A DNA stretch of 64,000 nt from Pseudosporangium ferrugineum. Lineage in GTDB: Bacteria > Actinomycetota > Actinomycetes > Mycobacteriales > Micromonosporaceae. A model generated the notes under the pieces. It did not search any database. It saw only the letters and a list, made by a program, of their open reading frames with translations, and was not told where the DNA came from. Of the stretch, positions 17,651 to 26,685 are shown one piece after another. Where the stretch lies: the NCBI RefSeq assembly GCF_003002065.1, contig NZ_PVZG01000014.1, positions 124,001 through 188,000 on the forward strand. Reading direction: 5' to 3'. Numbering within the stretch: the stretch's first letter is position 1; each line of letters starts with the position of its first letter. A program made the translations under genes and the position numbers.

Positions 17651-18385
17651 TCACCAGCGGTCCAGGGCGGCGGACAGGACGGAGAGGGCGGCCACGCCCG
17701 CGGTGGAGGTGCGCAGCACCGAGTCGCCGAGGCGCACCGGCTGGGCGCCGGCCGCGACGAACGCGCCGAGCTCCTGGTCGCTGATGCCGCCCTCGGGCCC
17801 CACGACCAGCACGATCTCCCCCGCCCCGGGCAGCTTCGCCCGGGTGAGCCGGTCGGTCGCCTCCTCGTGCAGCACGAAGGCCGCCGCGGCCGAGCCGAGC
17901 CGGGCCGCCGCCTGCTTCGTGGACACGTCCGGATCCCCCGAGACCACCGGCAGCCACGGTCGGCGCGCCTGCTTGGCCGCCTCCCGCGCGGTGGACACCC
18001 ACTTCTCCCGGGCGCGCACGCCGCGGTCGCCGCGCCACTGCGCCACCGACCGGGACGCCGACCAGGGCGCGATCTCGTCGACGCCGATCTCGGTCATCGC
18101 CTGCACGGCCAGCTCGCCGCGGTCGCCCTTGGCGATGCCCTGCACCACCACCAGGCGCGGATCGGGAGCGGGGACGAACGTCCGCTCGCCGACGGTCACG
18201 TCGACGCTGCCCCGCCCGGCCGCGGTGACCTCGGCGCGGGCCGAGCCGCCCCGGCCGTCGGCGAGGACGAGGACCTCACCCGGCTTCAACCGCTGCACGT
18301 CCGCAGCGTGGTGGCCCTCCTTGCCGGCCAGCGTGAACCGGGCGGAGGCGGGCAGTTCGTCGACGAGGAACAGCGGCGCGGACAC
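17651..18385 (-). CDS. rsmE: 16S rRNA m3U1498 methyltransferase RsmE
   Basis: A 244-residue SPOUT methyltransferase that N3-methylates U1498 of 16S rRNA using SAM. An N-terminal PUA-like part (residues 1-75, with KEGHHAADVQRLKPGE) precedes the knotted SPOUT domain; the SAM-binding knot is seen in LVVGPEGGISDQE and VRLGDSVLRTSTAG. Start is GTG at 18385, 2 nt after the dnaJ stop. It is the last gene of hrcA-dnaJ-rsmE, a common actinobacterial arrangement. Confidence 0.95.
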   Translation of the reverse strand: MSAPLFLVDELPASARFTLAGKEGHHAADVQRLKPGEVLVLADGRGGSARAEVTAAGRGSVDVTVGERTFVPAPDPRLVVVQGIAKGDRGELAVQAMTEIGVDEIAPWSASRSVAQWRGDRGVRAREKWVSTAREAAKQARRPWLPVVSGDPDVSTKQAAARLGSAAAAFVLHEEATDRLTRAKLPGAGEIVLVVGPEGGISDQELGAFVAAGAQPVRLGDSVLRTSTAGVAALSVLSAALDRW

Positions 18386-18387
18386 GG

Positions 18388-19530
18388 TCAGTGGCCGTTG
18401 AACGCGTCCCGCATGCGCGAGAAGAACCCGCCCTGCTTGCTGAGCTCGGCCACGTCCTCGCCGCGCGTCTTGGCGAAGTCGCGCAGCATCCGCTCCTGGT
18501 CGGGGGTCAGCTTCGTCGGCGTCTTCACGTCCAGGTGCACGAAGAGGTCGCCGCGCCCCTGACCCCGCAGGTGCGGTACGCCCTTGCCCCGCACCCGCAG
18601 CGTCGACGCCGGCTGGGTGCCCGCCTTGACCTCGATGTTCTCCTCGGAGTCCAGCGTCTTAATGGTCAGCCGGGTGCCGAGCGCCGCCGCGGTCATCGGC
18701 AGCGTCACCCGGCAGTGCAGGTCGTCGCCCTTGCGCGAGTAGACGTCGTGGGGGCGCTCGTGGATCTCCACGTACAGGTCGCCGGCCGTGCCGCCGCCCG
18801 GGCCGACCTCGCCCTGCTGGGCCAGCCGGATGCGCATGCCGTCCTCGACGCCCGGCGGGATCTTCACCGTCAGCGAGCGGCGGGTGCGGATGCGGCCGTC
18901 GCCGGCGCAGGTCGGGCAGGGGTGCGGGATCACCGTGCCGTGGCCCTGGCAGGTCTGGCAGGGCCGCGACGAGACGACCTGGCCGAGGAAGGTCCGCTGC
19001 ACGGACTGCACCTCACCGCGCCCGCCGCAGGTCTCGCAGGTGGCCAGGTGGGTGCCGGGCGCGGTGCCGGCCCCGGAGCACTGCCCGCAGAGCACGGCCG
19101 TGTCGACGGTGATCGGCGCCTCGACGCCGAACGCGGTCTCCACCAGGTCGAGCTCCAGGCGCAGGATGGCGTCGGCGCCGGGCCGCGTGCGCGGGCGCGG
19201 TCCCCGGGCGCCGCCGCCGGCGGCCGTGCCGAAGAACGCGTCCATGATGTCCTGGAAGCCGACGAACGGGCCGGCCCCGCCGGGACCGCCCGGGCCCGCC
19301 CCGCCGCCGCCGGGCGCCAGGGGGTCGCCGCCGAGATCGACGATCTGCCGCTTCTGGTCGTCGGAGAGGACCTCGTACGCGGCGTTGATGTCCTTGAACT
19401 TCTCGTGCGCCTCGGGGTCCGGATTGACGTCCGGGTGGTACTGACGGGCCAGCTTGCGGTAGGCGCGCTTGATCTCGTCGTCGGTGGCTTCGCGGCTGAT
19501 GCCGAGAATTCCGTAGTAGTCCTTGGCCAC
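18388..19530 (-). CDS. dnaJ: Chaperone DnaJ (Hsp40)
   Basis: A co-chaperone that delivers clients to DnaK and stimulates its ATPase. From GTG 19530 it is 380 residues: J domain 1-70 with HPD in ARQYHPDVNPD, a Gly-rich linker, and four CxxCxGxG-type zinc repeats at ~130-205 (CGQCSGAG, CETCGGRG, CQTCQGHG, CPTCAGDG), then the substrate-binding domains. I prefer GTG 19530 because the product then starts MAKDYYG like its relatives and GAGGA lies 11 nt upstream; an in-frame ATG at 19548 adds six residues. It follows hrcA by 61 nt and is probably under the CIRCE/HrcA promoter. Confidence 0.95.
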   Translation of the reverse strand: MAKDYYGILGISREATDDEIKRAYRKLARQYHPDVNPDPEAHEKFKDINAAYEVLSDDQKRQIVDLGGDPLAPGGGGAGPGGPGGAGPFVGFQDIMDAFFGTAAGGGARGPRPRTRPGADAILRLELDLVETAFGVEAPITVDTAVLCGQCSGAGTAPGTHLATCETCGGRGEVQSVQRTFLGQVVSSRPCQTCQGHGTVIPHPCPTCAGDGRIRTRRSLTVKIPPGVEDGMRIRLAQQGEVGPGGGTAGDLYVEIHERPHDVYSRKGDDLHCRVTLPMTAAALGTRLTIKTLDSEENIEVKAGTQPASTLRVRGKGVPHLRGQGRGDLFVHLDVKTPTKLTPDQERMLRDFAKTRGEDVAELSKQGGFFSRMRDAFNGH

Positions 19531-19591
19531 AGGGTTTCGAGTCCTCATGTCTGCCCCGCGCTGTGCGCCGGAGACCGTCGTCGCTTTTGCG

Positions 19592-20614
19592 TCAGTTCTG
19601 TGCCAGCAGATCGCCAACGTAGCGTGCCACGGCACGTACGGTGGCGATGGTGCCGGGGTAATCCATCCGGGTGGGCCCCAGGACACCGAGCCCACCAACG
19701 ATCGTCGCACCCGGTCCGTAACCGGTGCTCACCACCGAGGCCGCCCGGAGATTGTCGATCTCGTTCTCGTCGCCGATGCGGACCCGGGTGGTGCTGGGCT
19801 CCACCTCGCCGATGAGCTTGAGCAGGATGACCTCCTCCTCCAGTGCCTCCAGCACCGGCCGCAGCGAGCCCTGGAAGTCGAGCACGCCGCCGCGGGTCAG
19901 GTTGGCCGTGCCGGCCAGAGCGAGACGCTCGTCACTGCGCTCGACCAGCGTCTCCAGCAGGACGGAGGCGAGGCACGCCATCGTGGTGCGCGCCTCGGGC
20001 GCCGACTCGTCGACCAGCGCCTGCACCAGCGGCGGGGCGTCGGCGAGCTTCTGCCCGGCGAGCTTCGCGTTGACCTTGCGCCGCAGGTCGAGCACGTCGT
20101 CGCTGGTGGTCGGCGCGGGCAGCTCCACCAGGCGCTGCTCCACCCGGCCGGTGTCGGCGATCATCACGAGCATGACCCGGGTGGTGGAGATCGGCACCAG
20201 CTCCAGGTGCCGCACCGAGGACCGGGAAAGGCTCGGATACTGCACCACGGCGACCTGGCGGGTGAGCTGGGCGAGCAGGCGCACCGTGCGGTGCACCACG
20301 TCGTCGAGGTCGACCGCGCCGGCGAGGAACCGCTCGATGGCCCGCCGCTCGGCCGGGCTCAGCGCCTTGACCCGCGACAGGCGGTCGACGAACAGCCGGT
20401 AGCCCGCGTCGGTGGGCACCCGGCCGGCGCTGGTGTGCGGCTGCCGGATGTAGCCCTCCTCCTCGAGGACCGCCATGTCGTTGCGCACGGTGGCCGGGGA
20501 AACGCCCAGCTGGTGCCGCTCGACAAGAGCCTTGCTGCCGACCGGTTCCTGGGTGGCCACGTAGTCCTCGACGATGGCACGCAGCACCTCGAGCTTGCGG
20601 TCATCGAGACTCAT
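19592..20614 (-). CDS. hrcA: Heat-inducible transcription repressor HrcA
   Basis: A 340-residue repressor that binds CIRCE operators and controls heat-shock genes. The N-terminal winged helix (residues 1-80) contains LGVSPATVRNDMAVLEEEGYI followed by QPHTSAGRVPTDAGYR, a family hallmark; the rest is the GAF-like dimerisation/inducer domain. The ATG at 20614 is preceded by a purine-rich stretch. A CIRCE element lies 62-88 nt upstream, so it is probably autoregulated together with dnaJ and rsmE. Confidence 0.96.
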   Translation of the reverse strand: MSLDDRKLEVLRAIVEDYVATQEPVGSKALVERHQLGVSPATVRNDMAVLEEEGYIRQPHTSAGRVPTDAGYRLFVDRLSRVKALSPAERRAIERFLAGAVDLDDVVHRTVRLLAQLTRQVAVVQYPSLSRSSVRHLELVPISTTRVMLVMIADTGRVEQRLVELPAPTTSDDVLDLRRKVNAKLAGQKLADAPPLVQALVDESAPEARTTMACLASVLLETLVERSDERLALAGTANLTRGGVLDFQGSLRPVLEALEEEVILLKLIGEVEPSTTRVRIGDENEIDNLRAASVVSTGYGPGATIVGGLGVLGPTRMDYPGTIATVRAVARYVGDLLAQN

Positions 20615-20675
20615 GACCCCTCCCCCCTCAGCCCCAAGCCCTCAGCCCCGGCTTCCGTTTTGCACACTCTCGCTC

Positions 20676-20702
20676 TTGGCACTCCTGTAAGTCGAGTGCC
20701 AG
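20676..20702 (-). promoter_or_regulatory. CIRCE operator
   Basis: Inverted repeat TTGGCACTC, 9-nt spacer, GAGTGCCAG. The canonical CIRCE is TTAGCACTC-N9-GAGTGCTAA; here the seven-base core GCACTC/GAGTGC and the N9 spacing are kept. It lies just upstream of hrcA and is the expected HrcA binding site. Confidence 0.9.
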
Positions 20703-20833
20703 TCTACGTCGCACCGGCCTCCCGCGCGATGATCGACCGGTAGTGCTGCCGCCACTTAGCCGACTGTCTATTCTCCGACCTCGCCCGGGTGTTGCCCTCG
20801 CCACCGTCGACCAGCGGACCTACGGTGTTCGGC

Positions 20834-21565
20834 ATGACAGAACCGCCGCGTCCGCCCGGTGAGGGAAATCCCTCCGACCCCACCGCGCCGCTCAACCCAT
20901 ATACGGGCAACGATCCCGGATCGGCCCCGCCGCCGCCCCCCGCGTACGGCTCCCCCCAGCCCCCCACCTACGGCAGCCCCCCGCCCGCCTCCGGGCCGCC
21001 CGCGTACGGCCCGCCGCCCGGCTCCGGAGCCGGTGGCTACCCGCCGCCGCCCCCGCAGGGCCCGGGTGGCTACGGTCCCCCGCCCGGCTCCGGCGCACCC
21101 TACGGCGGCCCGCCGCCCGGCTCCGGCGCTCCCTACGGCGGTCCCCCGCCCGGCCAGCCCCCGTACGGCGCACCCGGCGGCTACGGCCAGCCCGGCTACC
21201 CGCCGCAGGGCTACGGCCAGGGCGGCGGCGACGACAAGACGTGGATCCTGGTCGCCCACTTCGGCGGCGCGGCCGGCGCCTTCCTCGGCGGCGGCTGCTC
21301 GGGCTGGATCGCCCCGCTGGTGGCGCTGCTCGCCCGCGGCAACCAGTCCCCGTACGTGCGGGCCGAGGCGGTCAAGGCGCTGAACTTCCAGATCCTCTGG
21401 TCGATCATCGCGATCGTCGGCTGGGTGCTGACCTGCATCGTGATCGGCGTCTTCGTCGGCATCGCGGCCTGGCTGATCGCCACGATCATCGGCGTCATCG
21501 CGGGCGTGAAGGCGAACAACAACGAGCCGTACAACTACCCGATGACGGTCTCGCTGATCAAGTAG
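20834..21565 (+). CDS. DUF4870-family membrane protein with Pro/Gly/Tyr-rich N-terminus
   Basis: A 243-residue protein. Residues 1-135 are disordered and repetitive (repeats of PPPGSGAPYGG and similar), and residues ~138-243 carry two to three hydrophobic segments with the pattern of DUF4870/Tic20-like small membrane proteins (ending YNYPMTVSLIK). The ATG at 20834 is chosen because the upstream in-frame extension lacks a ribosome site and overlaps the hrcA promoter area. Function unknown. It is monocistronic and followed by a strong hairpin. Confidence 0.85.
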   Translation: MTEPPRPPGEGNPSDPTAPLNPYTGNDPGSAPPPPPAYGSPQPPTYGSPPPASGPPAYGPPPGSGAGGYPPPPPQGPGGYGPPPGSGAPYGGPPPGSGAPYGGPPPGQPPYGAPGGYGQPGYPPQGYGQGGGDDKTWILVAHFGGAAGAFLGGGCSGWIAPLVALLARGNQSPYVRAEAVKALNFQILWSIIAIVGWVLTCIVIGVFVGIAAWLIATIIGVIAGVKANNNEPYNYPMTVSLIK

Positions 21566-21569
21566 CGGC

Positions 21570-21604
21570 CCGGGCGGCGCCGAGCTCTCGGCGGCGCCGC
21601 CCGG
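21570..21604 (+). terminator. Hairpin terminator after the DUF4870 gene
   Basis: A 12-bp perfect stem (CCGGGCGGCGCC with GGCGCCGCCCGG) and an 11-nt loop begin 5 nt after the stop codon at 21565. There is no U-run, as is usual for GC-rich actinomycete terminators. Confidence 0.7.
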
Positions 21605-21606
21605 CC

Positions 21607-21720
21607 CGGACCACCCCGCCGCCACCCGGCCCCGATCACCCCGCCGCCACCCGGCCCGGATCAGCCCGGATCACCCCGCCGCCGCCCGGCCTGGATCACC
21701 GCGCCGCCGCCCGGCCCGGG
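21607..21720. repeat. GC minisatellite, ~26-bp unit
   Basis: Four copies of a unit containing CACCCCGCCGCC(A/G)CCCGG at about 21612, 21638, 21672 and 21698, spaced 26, 34 and 26 nt, fill the gap between two convergent genes. No coding role seen. Confidence 0.75.
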
Positions 21721-23625
21721 TCAGCCGACCCGGATCGACCTGGTGATCCGCACGACGCGCCCGTCGCGGCCGACGCCCTGCACCGTGAGCGTCCCGGTGC
21801 GCGCCGACTGCACCGGCAGCACGCTCACCGACACGTCGCCGCCGGTCAGCCGCACGGTCACGAGCGCCACCGTACGGGTGGTCTTGCGGTAGGCGTACGT
21901 CTCCCGGACCGTCAGCACGCTCCCCGGCCGCAGCGAGGTGCCGCGCACGACGATCCGCCCCTTCCTCGCCACCGCCGTACGGTTCAGCGCCAGCCTCGCC
22001 GCCGCCCACCGGGCCGTGCCCGTGGCACTGATCCGCGCGGACGTGCCGCCGGGGCCGTACGCCTCCACCGCGTACGTGTGGGCGATCCCGCCGTCGACCC
22101 GGTCGGTGAGCGCGGTGCCCGCGAGCGTGGCCCGCAGCACCCCGTCGCGGTACAGCCGGTAGCCGCTGACCGGCGCGGTGCCGCCGCCCGGCACGGCCGC
22201 CCAGCTCACCCGCAACGCCTCGACCTGGGCGGTGACCCGCACCGACGAGGGCGCGGCCGGCGCGACGGCCGGCGGGGGCGTGATCACCGGCGCGGGCACC
22301 GGCAGGGACGGCGGCGCGGGCTCGGGCCCGGCCGGCGGAGTCGTGACGACCGGCGACGGCGTCGGCGTGGTCACCACCGGCGACGGCGCCGGGGTCGTCA
22401 CCACGGGCGACGGCGCCGGGGTGGTCACGACCGGTGCCGGGTCGGCCGGTGCCGGGTCGGCCGGTACCGCCGGCCACTCCACGCCGGTCAGCAGTCGATA
22501 CGGATTCACCGTCCCGTACCCGAACTCGTTGTCGAACCCGGCCGGCCCCGCGTCGATCGCCGTGCCGATCAGCGCGTCCCGCACCTGCGCCGCCGTGGCC
22601 GACGCGTGCCCGGCCCGCCACAGCGCGACGGTCGCCGCCACGTGCGGGCTCGCCATCGACGTACCGCTCATCGAGACGTACGGGAAGCTCGGATCGGTGT
22701 GCCGGGCGTCCATGCTCAGGATGCCGTAGCCCGGGGCGGCGACCGTGGCCGTACCGCTGCTGTTGCTGAAGTAAGCCGACGTGCCCTGTGCGGTCGTGGC
22801 CGCCACCGCGATGACCCCCGGCACCGACGCCGGCCACACCGCCTGGTTGCCGGTCTGCCGGTTGTTGCCGTTGGCCGCCACGACCGACACGCCGTGGCTG
22901 GTGGCGTACGCGATGGCGGTGTTGTAGTTGGGGGTCTGCGGGCCGCTCAGCGACATGTTGATCACCGTCGCGCCGTGGTCGACCGCCGCGACGATGCCCT
23001 GGGCGATGCCGATGTCGGAGCCGGTGCCGGAGGCGTTGAGCACGCGCACCGGGATGATCCCCACGCCGGAGGCGATGCCCGCCACGCCCTTGCCGTTGCC
23101 GGCGACCGCGCCGATCGTGCCCGCGACGTGCGTGCCGTGACCGTGCGGGTCGACGCAGCCGGTGCCGCCCGAGGAGGTGGTGTACGCGTCGCCGATCACG
23201 TCGGCGCCGAGGTCGCAGCGAACCTGCCCGGGGGTCCAGTCCTCCTCGGCGGGGCTCACCCCGGTGTCGAGGACCGCGACGAGCTGACCGGTCGTGCCCG
23301 GCCGGGGCGTGACGTCGTCGATGTGCAGGGCGTCGTTGCCCCACAGGGAGCCGCGCCAGGTGTCGTCGCTGGGCGCCCCGGCCACCCCGGCCTCGGTGGC
23401 GAAGGACGCGCCGATGGAGCCCGGGAGGTTCTCGGCGCGGCGCACCTCCTGCGCCAGGGTCGGCGCGGTGACCTCGACGAACGTGGGCCGTCCGGCCGGG
23501 TCGAGCACCGTCGCGTAGGTGTCCTCGGCGCTGCCGTCGGCCGCCGCGGCCGGGCTGCCCATGCCGAACACGACCGCGCAGCCGGCGATCGCCGCGGCCA
23601 GGTGCCGCCGGGTGAAGACTCGCAT
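21721..23625 (-). CDS. Secreted S8 (subtilisin-like) serine protease with fibronectin III-type domain
   Basis: A 634-residue exported protease. A signal peptide (residues 1-28, RR then a hydrophobic core ending SPAAAA) and a short propeptide precede a subtilase domain at ~95-385 with the triad Asp in VAVLDTGVS, His in HGHGTHVAGT and Ser in SGTSMASPHVA. A Pro/Thr/Ser linker with tandem TTPAPSPVV units (~400-450) leads to a fibronectin III-like module (~455-545) and a C-terminal beta-rich domain. It presumably degrades extracellular protein. It is divergent from nothing close: the next gene on the same strand, hemW, ends 73 nt upstream. Confidence 0.92.
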   Translation of the reverse strand: MRVFTRRHLAAAIAGCAVVFGMGSPAAAADGSAEDTYATVLDPAGRPTFVEVTAPTLAQEVRRAENLPGSIGASFATEAGVAGAPSDDTWRGSLWGNDALHIDDVTPRPGTTGQLVAVLDTGVSPAEEDWTPGQVRCDLGADVIGDAYTTSSGGTGCVDPHGHGTHVAGTIGAVAGNGKGVAGIASGVGIIPVRVLNASGTGSDIGIAQGIVAAVDHGATVINMSLSGPQTPNYNTAIAYATSHGVSVVAANGNNRQTGNQAVWPASVPGVIAVAATTAQGTSAYFSNSSGTATVAAPGYGILSMDARHTDPSFPYVSMSGTSMASPHVAATVALWRAGHASATAAQVRDALIGTAIDAGPAGFDNEFGYGTVNPYRLLTGVEWPAVPADPAPADPAPVVTTPAPSPVVTTPAPSPVVTTPTPSPVVTTPPAGPEPAPPSLPVPAPVITPPPAVAPAAPSSVRVTAQVEALRVSWAAVPGGGTAPVSGYRLYRDGVLRATLAGTALTDRVDGGIAHTYAVEAYGPGGTSARISATGTARWAAARLALNRTAVARKGRIVVRGTSLRPGSVLTVRETYAYRKTTRTVALVTVRLTGGDVSVSVLPVQSARTGTLTVQGVGRDGRVVRITRSIRVG

Positions 23626-23697
23626 CCGTCGCCCCTCCGCGGGCGCCGGCGTCTCCGGTGCCCCCCGCAGGATCGGCAGGGGGGCCCGGCCGCGAAG

Positions 23698-24897
23698 CTA
23701 AACGAGCTCGCGAATTACCGCATCCGCGAGCAAGCGACCACGGAGAGTAAGGACAGCGCGGCCCTCGGCGTACGGAACCGGCTCGAGCAGGCCGTCCGCC
23801 AGGGCCTGCCGGGAGCCCCGCGGATCGGCCAGCTCCAGCGGCAACCCGTCGTCGAGGCGCAACCGGAGCATCACCTCCTCGACCCGGCGGTCCTCCGCGG
23901 TCAGCAGCTCCCGCGCCAGCCCGGGCGAGACACCCTCGGCGAGCCTCTTCGCGTACGCGGAAGGGTGTTTGACGTTCCACCAGCGCACCCCGCCGACGTG
24001 GCTGTGCGCGCCCGGCCCGAGCCCCCACCAGTCGCCGCCGGTCCAGTAGAGCCGGTTGTGCCGGCACCGCGCGGCCGGCGACGTGGCCCAGTTCGAGACC
24101 TCGTACCAGGCGAAACCCGCGGCCGTCAGGGCCTGCTCCGCGGCGAGGTAGCGGTCCGCGGCGACGTCGTCCTCCGGGTACGGCAGCTCGCCGCGCCGCA
24201 TCCGCCCGGCGATCCGCGTCCCGTCCTCGACGATCAGCGAGTACGCGCTCACGTGATCCACCCCGGCCCGGATCGCCGCGTCCAGCGAGGCGGCGAAGTC
24301 GTCCGCGGTCTCCCCCGGCGTCCCGTAGATCAGGTCCAGGTTGACGTGGTCGAACCCGGCCTCCCGGGCCTCGGCGGCGGCACGCGGCGCCCGCCCCGCG
24401 GTGTGCCGGCGGTCGAGGATCGCGAGCACGCCGGGCGACGCCGACTGCATGCCGAGCGAGATGCGCGTGAAGCCCGCCTTGCGCAGGGCCTGGAGCGACG
24501 CCGGCGTCACCGACTCCGGGTTGGCCTCGGTGGTGATCTCCGCGTCCGCGGTCAGGCCCCAGGCCCGGTCGATGCCCTCCAGGATCCGGCCCAGGTCGCC
24601 CGGGTCGAGCAGGGTGGGCGTACCGCCGCCGACGAACACCGTGTCGACCGGCGCCCGCAGGATGCCCGCGGCCAGCTCCAGCTCGCGCAGCACGGTGCCG
24701 GCGTACTCGTCGCGGCTCGCCCCGCCGCCCAGCTCCGCGACCGTGTACGTGTTGAAGTCGCAATACCCGCAGCGGCTGGCGCAGAACGGCACGTGCACGT
24801 ACACGCCGAAGCCGCGGGCACCGGCCGTACGCAGCGCGGACTCCGGCAACGAGCCGTCAGCGGGCACGGGCTCGCCGTCGGGAAGAGGTCCAGGCAT
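23698..24897 (-). CDS. hemW: HemW-like radical SAM protein (coproporphyrinogen III oxidase-related)
   Basis: A 399-residue radical SAM protein. The cluster motif CASRCGYCDF near residue 38 gives the CxxxCxxC ligands plus the Cys typical of HemN/HemW; GGGTP, LGMQS and NLDLIYGTPGE motifs follow. HemW proteins bind heme and are thought to act in heme trafficking; most lack CPO activity, so the common 'coproporphyrinogen oxidase' label should be avoided. In actinobacteria hemW usually neighbours lepA and hrcA, as here. It is divergent from the enoyl-CoA hydratase gene (36 nt between starts). Confidence 0.92.
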   Translation of the reverse strand: MPGPLPDGEPVPADGSLPESALRTAGARGFGVYVHVPFCASRCGYCDFNTYTVAELGGGASRDEYAGTVLRELELAAGILRAPVDTVFVGGGTPTLLDPGDLGRILEGIDRAWGLTADAEITTEANPESVTPASLQALRKAGFTRISLGMQSASPGVLAILDRRHTAGRAPRAAAEAREAGFDHVNLDLIYGTPGETADDFAASLDAAIRAGVDHVSAYSLIVEDGTRIAGRMRRGELPYPEDDVAADRYLAAEQALTAAGFAWYEVSNWATSPAARCRHNRLYWTGGDWWGLGPGAHSHVGGVRWWNVKHPSAYAKRLAEGVSPGLARELLTAEDRRVEEVMLRLRLDDGLPLELADPRGSRQALADGLLEPVPYAEGRAVLTLRGRLLADAVIRELV

Positions 24898-24933
24898 CCG
24901 TCAAGTGTGCACGGGGGCAGATAATGTTCCCGC

Positions 24934-25719
24934 ATGGCTCTGGTCCGTACCGTCACCGCCGCCGGCGTGGCCACCCTCACGCTGGACAGCCCCGCGAACC
25001 GCAACGCCCTCTCCACGCCGCTGATGAACGAGCTGCTCGCCGCGCTCGGCGCGGCCGTGGCCGACACCGCCGTCCGCGCCGTGGTGATCTCGCACACCGG
25101 CCCCGTGTTCTGCTCGGGCGCCGACCTGAAGGAGACCGCCGAGGCCCGCGAGAACGGCCGGGTGCCGGCCGAGCGGCTCGCCGACGTGCTCGCCGCGATC
25201 TGGGAGTTCCCCAAGCCCGTGGTCGCCCGGGTGGCCGGCCCCGCCCGCGCCGGCGGACTCGGCCTCATCGCCGCCGCGGACCTCGCGGTCTGCACCAGGG
25301 AGGCCACGTTCGCGTTCTCCGAGGTACGCCTGGGGGTGATTCCCGCGGTGATCAGCGCCACCGTGCTGCCGCGGCTGGCACCCCGGGCCGCCGCCGAGCT
25401 CTACCTGACCGGCGACGTGTTCGACGGCGTCCGCGCGGAACGGATCGGCCTGGTCACCGCGGCGGTCGAGGCGGACGCGCTGGACGCGACGGTGAGCGGC
25501 TACTGCGAGTCGCTGGTGCGGGGCGGCCCGCTCGCCCTCGCCGGCACCAAGCAGCTGCTGCGCCGTCCCCCGGCCGAGTCGATCCGGGCGGATCTCGCCG
25601 ACCTGTCCGCGCGCTCGGCGGCATACTTCAAGTCCGCGGAGGGACGCGAAGGGGTGACGGCGTTCCGGGAGAAGCGCCCGGCGAGCTGGGTGCCCGAGGG
25701 AGGGTCCGGTGAAGCGTAA
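24934..25719 (+). CDS. Enoyl-CoA hydratase/isomerase family protein
   Basis: A 261-residue crotonase-fold protein. It shows the oxyanion-hole segments FCSGADLKE (residues ~64-72) and AGGLGLIAAADL (~106-117), followed by FAFSEVRLGVIPAVIS where the catalytic Glu is expected. Such enzymes hydrate 2-enoyl-CoA in fatty-acid or amino-acid breakdown; the exact substrate cannot be told. Its end overlaps the next gene by 11 nt, so the two are probably co-transcribed. Confidence 0.9.
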   Translation: MALVRTVTAAGVATLTLDSPANRNALSTPLMNELLAALGAAVADTAVRAVVISHTGPVFCSGADLKETAEARENGRVPAERLADVLAAIWEFPKPVVARVAGPARAGGLGLIAAADLAVCTREATFAFSEVRLGVIPAVISATVLPRLAPRAAAELYLTGDVFDGVRAERIGLVTAAVEADALDATVSGYCESLVRGGPLALAGTKQLLRRPPAESIRADLADLSARSAAYFKSAEGREGVTAFREKRPASWVPEGGSGEA

Positions 25720-26548
25720 GCCGCTCGCGGTCGTCGCGGTGGTCGTCCTGCTCGGGGCGCTCGGCGTCTTCGCCGTGACCAGCTCCTTCGACGGCGGCCT
25801 CAAGCTGCCGAGCCTCGGCCCGGAGTGCACCGTGCGTGCCGACGGCGAGGTCACCCTCGACGCCGTGCAGATGGCGAACGCCGCCACGATCTCCGCGGTC
25901 GGCATGCGGCGCGAGATGTCGGAGCGCGCGATCGTGGTCGCCCTCGCCACCGCGTTCCAGGAGTCCAAGCTCGAGAACCTCGACGACGGCGACCGCGACT
26001 CCGTCGGCCTCTTCCAGCAGCGGCCCAGCAAGGGCTGGGGAACCGTGGAGCAGATCAAGGATCCCCGGTACGCGGCCAACCGCTTCTACTCGGCGCTGAA
26101 GCGGGTCAAGGGCTGGAAGAAGATGCGGGTCACCGACGCCGCGCAGAAGGTGCAGCGGTCGGCCTATCCGAACGCGTACGAGAAGTGGGCCGACGAGGCC
26201 GAGGTGCTGGTCCGGGCCCTCACCGGCCAGGCCACCGGCGCGGTCGAGTGCTCGGTGGACGACGACCCGGCGCTGCGCGGCCCGGCCGCCGCCCAGGCGC
26301 TGGCGAAGGCCTTCGCGCTCGACTGGGACGTGGAGGCGGACCGGCTGGCGGACCTGACGGTGAGCGTCAAGGACGTCAACTCCGGCTGGCGGTACGCACA
26401 CTGGCTCGTCGCCCACGCCGAGAGCACCGGACTCGAACGGGTACGTTTCGCCGACCGGGAATGGTCCGCACCGGACGGAAAGTGGCAGCCCGTAACCGGG
26501 GACCGCCGGATCGGCAACCACGAGGTCGCCGTCGAGGTGTTCCGCTGA
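25709..26548 (+). CDS. Hypothetical membrane-anchored extracytoplasmic protein
   Basis: A 279-residue product from GTG 25709, overlapping the hydratase gene. One N-terminal TM segment (residues 6-25) places the rest outside. Residues 55-140 contain a conserved actinobacterial block (ATAFQESKLENLDDGDRDS, VGLFQQRPSKGWG, QIKDPRYAANRFY). The Gln-Glu-Ser and Gly-Leu-Phe-Gln-Gln-Arg parts resemble lysozyme-like/transglycosylase active-site regions, but I cannot assign an activity. The C-terminal half is soluble. Confidence 0.8.
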   Translation: MKRKPLAVVAVVVLLGALGVFAVTSSFDGGLKLPSLGPECTVRADGEVTLDAVQMANAATISAVGMRREMSERAIVVALATAFQESKLENLDDGDRDSVGLFQQRPSKGWGTVEQIKDPRYAANRFYSALKRVKGWKKMRVTDAAQKVQRSAYPNAYEKWADEAEVLVRALTGQATGAVECSVDDDPALRGPAAAQALAKAFALDWDVEADRLADLTVSVKDVNSGWRYAHWLVAHAESTGLERVRFADREWSAPDGKWQPVTGDRRIGNHEVAVEVFR

Positions 26549-26685
26549 CCTGCGGCGTTTCCCGACTCCGTCTCGCATTCACGTTTATTCACGACCGTCG
26601 ACACCTCCCCGCACAGCGCCGCTGGTCATAGCGCTGCGTATACATCGACATGGACAGACAGCGACCGTCCTGGTACTAGTTATGG